Made by a program: the position numbers and the translations under genes
NCBI GenBank assembly: GCA_040954595.2
Contig: CM082580.2
Span: 186,001 to 250,000 of the forward strand
Direction of reading: 5' to 3'
Source: Balanoglossus misakiensis
Taxonomy: Eukaryota; Hemichordata
Length of the DNA stretch: 64,000 nucleotides
Notes under the pieces: generated by a model
Database searches by the model: none
Seen by the model: the letters and a program-made list of their open reading frames with translations, nothing else
Told to the model about the DNA's origin: nothing
Shown: positions 61,069 to 64,000 of the stretch, one piece after another
How the letters are laid out: every line of letters starts with the position of its first letter
How positions within the stretch are numbered: position 1 is the first letter of the stretch

Positions 61069-64000
61069 GGATGAAAACCGCTGGGCATATCACTTCCATA
61101 TTTAGTGTGTAGATGCAGGCGGGGCTGTAGATGGGATTTTGTTCAAATGAAATTGTCATTGCCAAAATATTACCTGTGTAAATGTGAAATTGGTCAAAAG
61201 TCAGAAACTTGACAACCACTGGTCAGATTGGTATGTCAATGAACCCCATACAGTCCTGTATGTTGTGAGCTAATATTATGAATTTTCTAATGTTTATTAA
61301 TTTTTTTTGTCTTTTTCCACATTATTGGTAAAAAAAAATCTTCACTTCTGAAAGCGATAGTCCGACTCCTTCGAAATTTAGTATGAAGCTTCCTATGGGT
61401 GGTCCGAGTTACCATATTTTTTGTTCAGATTGTTGTAAAATAGGCATATTTATAATTTTGAGCAATTTTGCCAATTATGGTCAGAATGCTTTGCAATTTG
61501 GTAGGCAGATTCCCAGGGGTAACCCAAGGAAGATGTCATAAAAATGGTTAAAACTGCGTGCTTGTGTTATTGGGGATATTTTTTGCAATCTTTGTCAAAA
61601 ACTGTTTTCTGTTAAACCGTTCAAACCCTTGTCAGATTGCTTTGAATTTTGGCAGGAATGTTCCTTGTAGTGATTGAAGTAAGATGGTGTACAATTATAG
61701 AGATGTTTGCATATTTGTGTTTTTGCCACTTTTGAACAAATGTGTTTTTCTTTGAAACTGCTTTTTTGATGGCTTTGAAATATGGTAGGAATATTCCTAG
61801 GGGTAACCCAATTTTTAGCTCACCTGAAAATCACGTGAGCTTATAGTTTAGCGATGTCTGTGTATGTGTGTGTCTGTCTGTATACCCGATATCTCAAGAA
61901 CCGCTGAACCGATTTCAACCAAATTTAGTACACAGGTTCAGATATCATATGGCAAGAACTGAAAAGGTTTTGGTGGGTGTGGCTTTGACATTAATGAAGT
62001 TATTAAAGTTTTAATTTTTCTATTACATGGTTGTCTATGAGAGCTTTCGTTAATGCTGCATATATGACCAGTGGAAACGATAGTTTGAGGAGATCGACTG
62101 TTTGAGGGCGCTGTGAAATGAGACATTCCTGGCGATATTGCCGTGGTTCTGTCCATGCTCAGACGCTGTACCCGTCGTTACGAATAACTTCCCTACGTGA
62201 ATCCACAAGGAAGCTAACGTTGTTTAGTTGCTTCATAGAGCGTAAATTGTTAATCTACAGGACCGTCAGACGAATACTCTTTTCAAATGAAGTTTGAAAC
62301 TACTTACGAGTAAGTTAGTGGAGACAATATGGCGGATAGTTGGCGTGCAGCCGAATCCGCGTTATGACTATGACGTGACCCATTCATCAAGACAAACCGT
62401 AAATGATTCACGCATATTGTGGTCCTCACGCAGTCAATCTCAAAATGTCACCAGGCTTTCTATTTGTCTATTGTTCAGAGAAAAATAACATGGCGGTTGA
62501 TCACACTCAACAGTAAAATCCGTTTTGTGTGTTTATAGACAGTCTGTTATCGCCAATACTATATAGCGATTGCTAGATGGCCTACCCAATATGTGATCGA
62601 GCGAGAATGATAACATTGAATGTCTGTTCAGATCTCATTCCGTATGTCATACGTCAACATTTCGATTTCGATTTAATCCATTCATAAAGAATTTAGAGAA
62701 AGTCGTCTTGAATTGTGACCCCGACTATCAATTAGTTTACGATGATTTTTTGGCGACGGAATACACGAGACGCCATTGCATAACTACGTCAGCTGGACTT
62801 CCAAGGTTACCATTTTGTGTGTATGGAATCTTATCACAGAGCCTACGTACTTTGACAATATGCCATGCTATATCAATGACGCCCCAGAAAATTTGTCAAA
62901 AAATGAATTTGTCTTCTCATGGTGGTGCAATATATTTTAATGTCTATTTTGAGGTTGATTTTGGTTTTTGGCTAACATGTATATAAATGTCAGCTTATAG
63001 CATAAGTTGGTGTCCGTCGGCTATGTATGTCTGTATGTGTGCCTCATACAGAATTATGTATTTTGTGAATGGATTAGTTTCGTCTTAATGTATTGATGTA
63101 TGTATGTGTATGTCCATCAACTTCAAAAACTTGAAACTACTGATATTTAGTGTGTACATAGAAATTGTTATTGCGAAAAAATGCATACTGGTATTAACTG
63201 GAAAAATGTTCAAATAGTCAAAATTGAAAAACTTAATAACAGCGGATCAGATTAAGTTAAAAATTGGCGTGCATTGGTGTGCAAGTACTTTGGGAAGACC
63301 TCGTATGATTTTGTTCAGGTGGAGTCAGTATCTGGCGTTTCCTATTTTTTATGAATTTTTTGGGGAATTTTCTGCAGTTTTGTTAAAAAAAATTTTTCTC
63401 TGAAATTACATGTCCAATTGATTGGAAACTTGGTATGGAGGTTCATAGGGCTTACCTGAATCACATTTGTGCAAACGGTGGTGAAATTTGCAAAAATGCA
63501 TTTTTGGGCAATATTTCCTGTTTTTGCCAAAAAATCCAATCCTGTGAAATGTAGGTGCAATTGTTTTGATACTTTGTATTTGGGTTTCTAGGGGTGATCT
63601 CAGTCAGATATGATCAAATTGTAATGAAATTTGCATAATTGTATTTTTTGGGAATTTCTGCAGGGTTTGGCCAAATAGTCTTCGGTAATACCACAAGTCC
63701 AATTGGTTGGAAACTTTGAATGGGAATTCATATATGTGATATCAGTCAGATTTGTCTGAATTTCCTGTTGTTTGCCAAAATGTCTTCCTTATTGAAACTT
63801 GTTAAAGAGGTTCTTAGGCATGAACAGAAATCAGATTTGTTGAAATCTGGTGAAATATTCATACTTTTTGGTATATTTCTTGCCATTTTTGATCAAAGAG
63901 TTTTAGAATTCCATAGACTTATTATTTTTATGCAGTTCAGGATGGGGTACATGACTCATAACCCCTTACAAAAATTGACAAGGCAACAATTCCACAAACA
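61069..64000. other. Old interspersed repeats at the right edge
   Basis: 61069-61800 and 63080-64000 hold degenerate repeat phrases (TTTGGAAACT, TTGCCAAAAT, TTCCTAGGGGTAACCC). A separate repeat begins at about 61815 with the hairpin AGCTCAC to GTGAGCT, followed by TGTCTGTATACCCGATATC, and may extend to about 63000. No gene is supported. Confidence 0.5.

Noticed and set aside
1-64000. tRNA and rRNA genes
   Set aside because: No cloverleaf, paired A and B boxes or rRNA-like sequence was noticed by eye; a covariance-model search would be decisive.

Overview
This is animal genomic DNA, most likely from a marine invertebrate. The genes are split by introns, there are no bacterial operons or CRISPR arrays, and most of the window is transposon-derived. 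The animal signal comes from a secreted C-type-lectin/CUB gene and from the tail exon of a UBE2J1-like ubiquitin-conjugating enzyme. Frequent ACATGT words, LINE-2-type elements and many short inverted-repeat elements would suit a cephalochordate, hemichordate, echinoderm or mollusc. The sequence alone does not name the species.

Layout. (1) 0.2-13.1 kb, minus strand: eight exons of a CTLD-CUB-CUB gene that runs off the left edge. Conserved cysteines and matching intron phases support it, but several lesions suggest it is decaying. (2) 9.915-19.182 kb and 30.716-40.039 kb: two direct copies of a segment of about 9.3 kb, differing at roughly 1-2 bases per 100 by eye. (3) 19.183-30.715 kb, exactly between them: about 11.5 kb of a 78-bp AT-rich satellite with higher-order repeats of about 386 bp, 1.3 kb and 1.70 kb. 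Each duplicate carries the same dead LINE. Each also has private changes: a 576-bp TTAA element, an 857-bp LINE-2 fragment and exon and LINE deletions in copy B, and a 799-bp foldback element in the LINE of copy A. (4) 40.7-41.8 kb, minus: a broken ZNF862-like hAT gene. (5) 44.1-44.7 kb, plus: the UBE2J1-like terminal exon. (6) 47.7-51.7 kb: a foldback element of about 4 kb whose arms are tandem repeats of about 165 bp. (7) 53-56 kb: palindromic and TTAA elements. (8) 58.07-61.07 kb: an apparently complete hAT element with an intact two-exon, 689-residue transposase, inserted into an older repeat.

The genes do not form a pathway. The window is a repeat-rich locus in which a duplication with a satellite between its copies has split and partly copied a lectin gene, while several transposon families mark the order of events. 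The most unusual structure is the duplicate-satellite-duplicate arrangement. Assembly of two haplotypes in tandem is a real alternative explanation and needs long-read checking.
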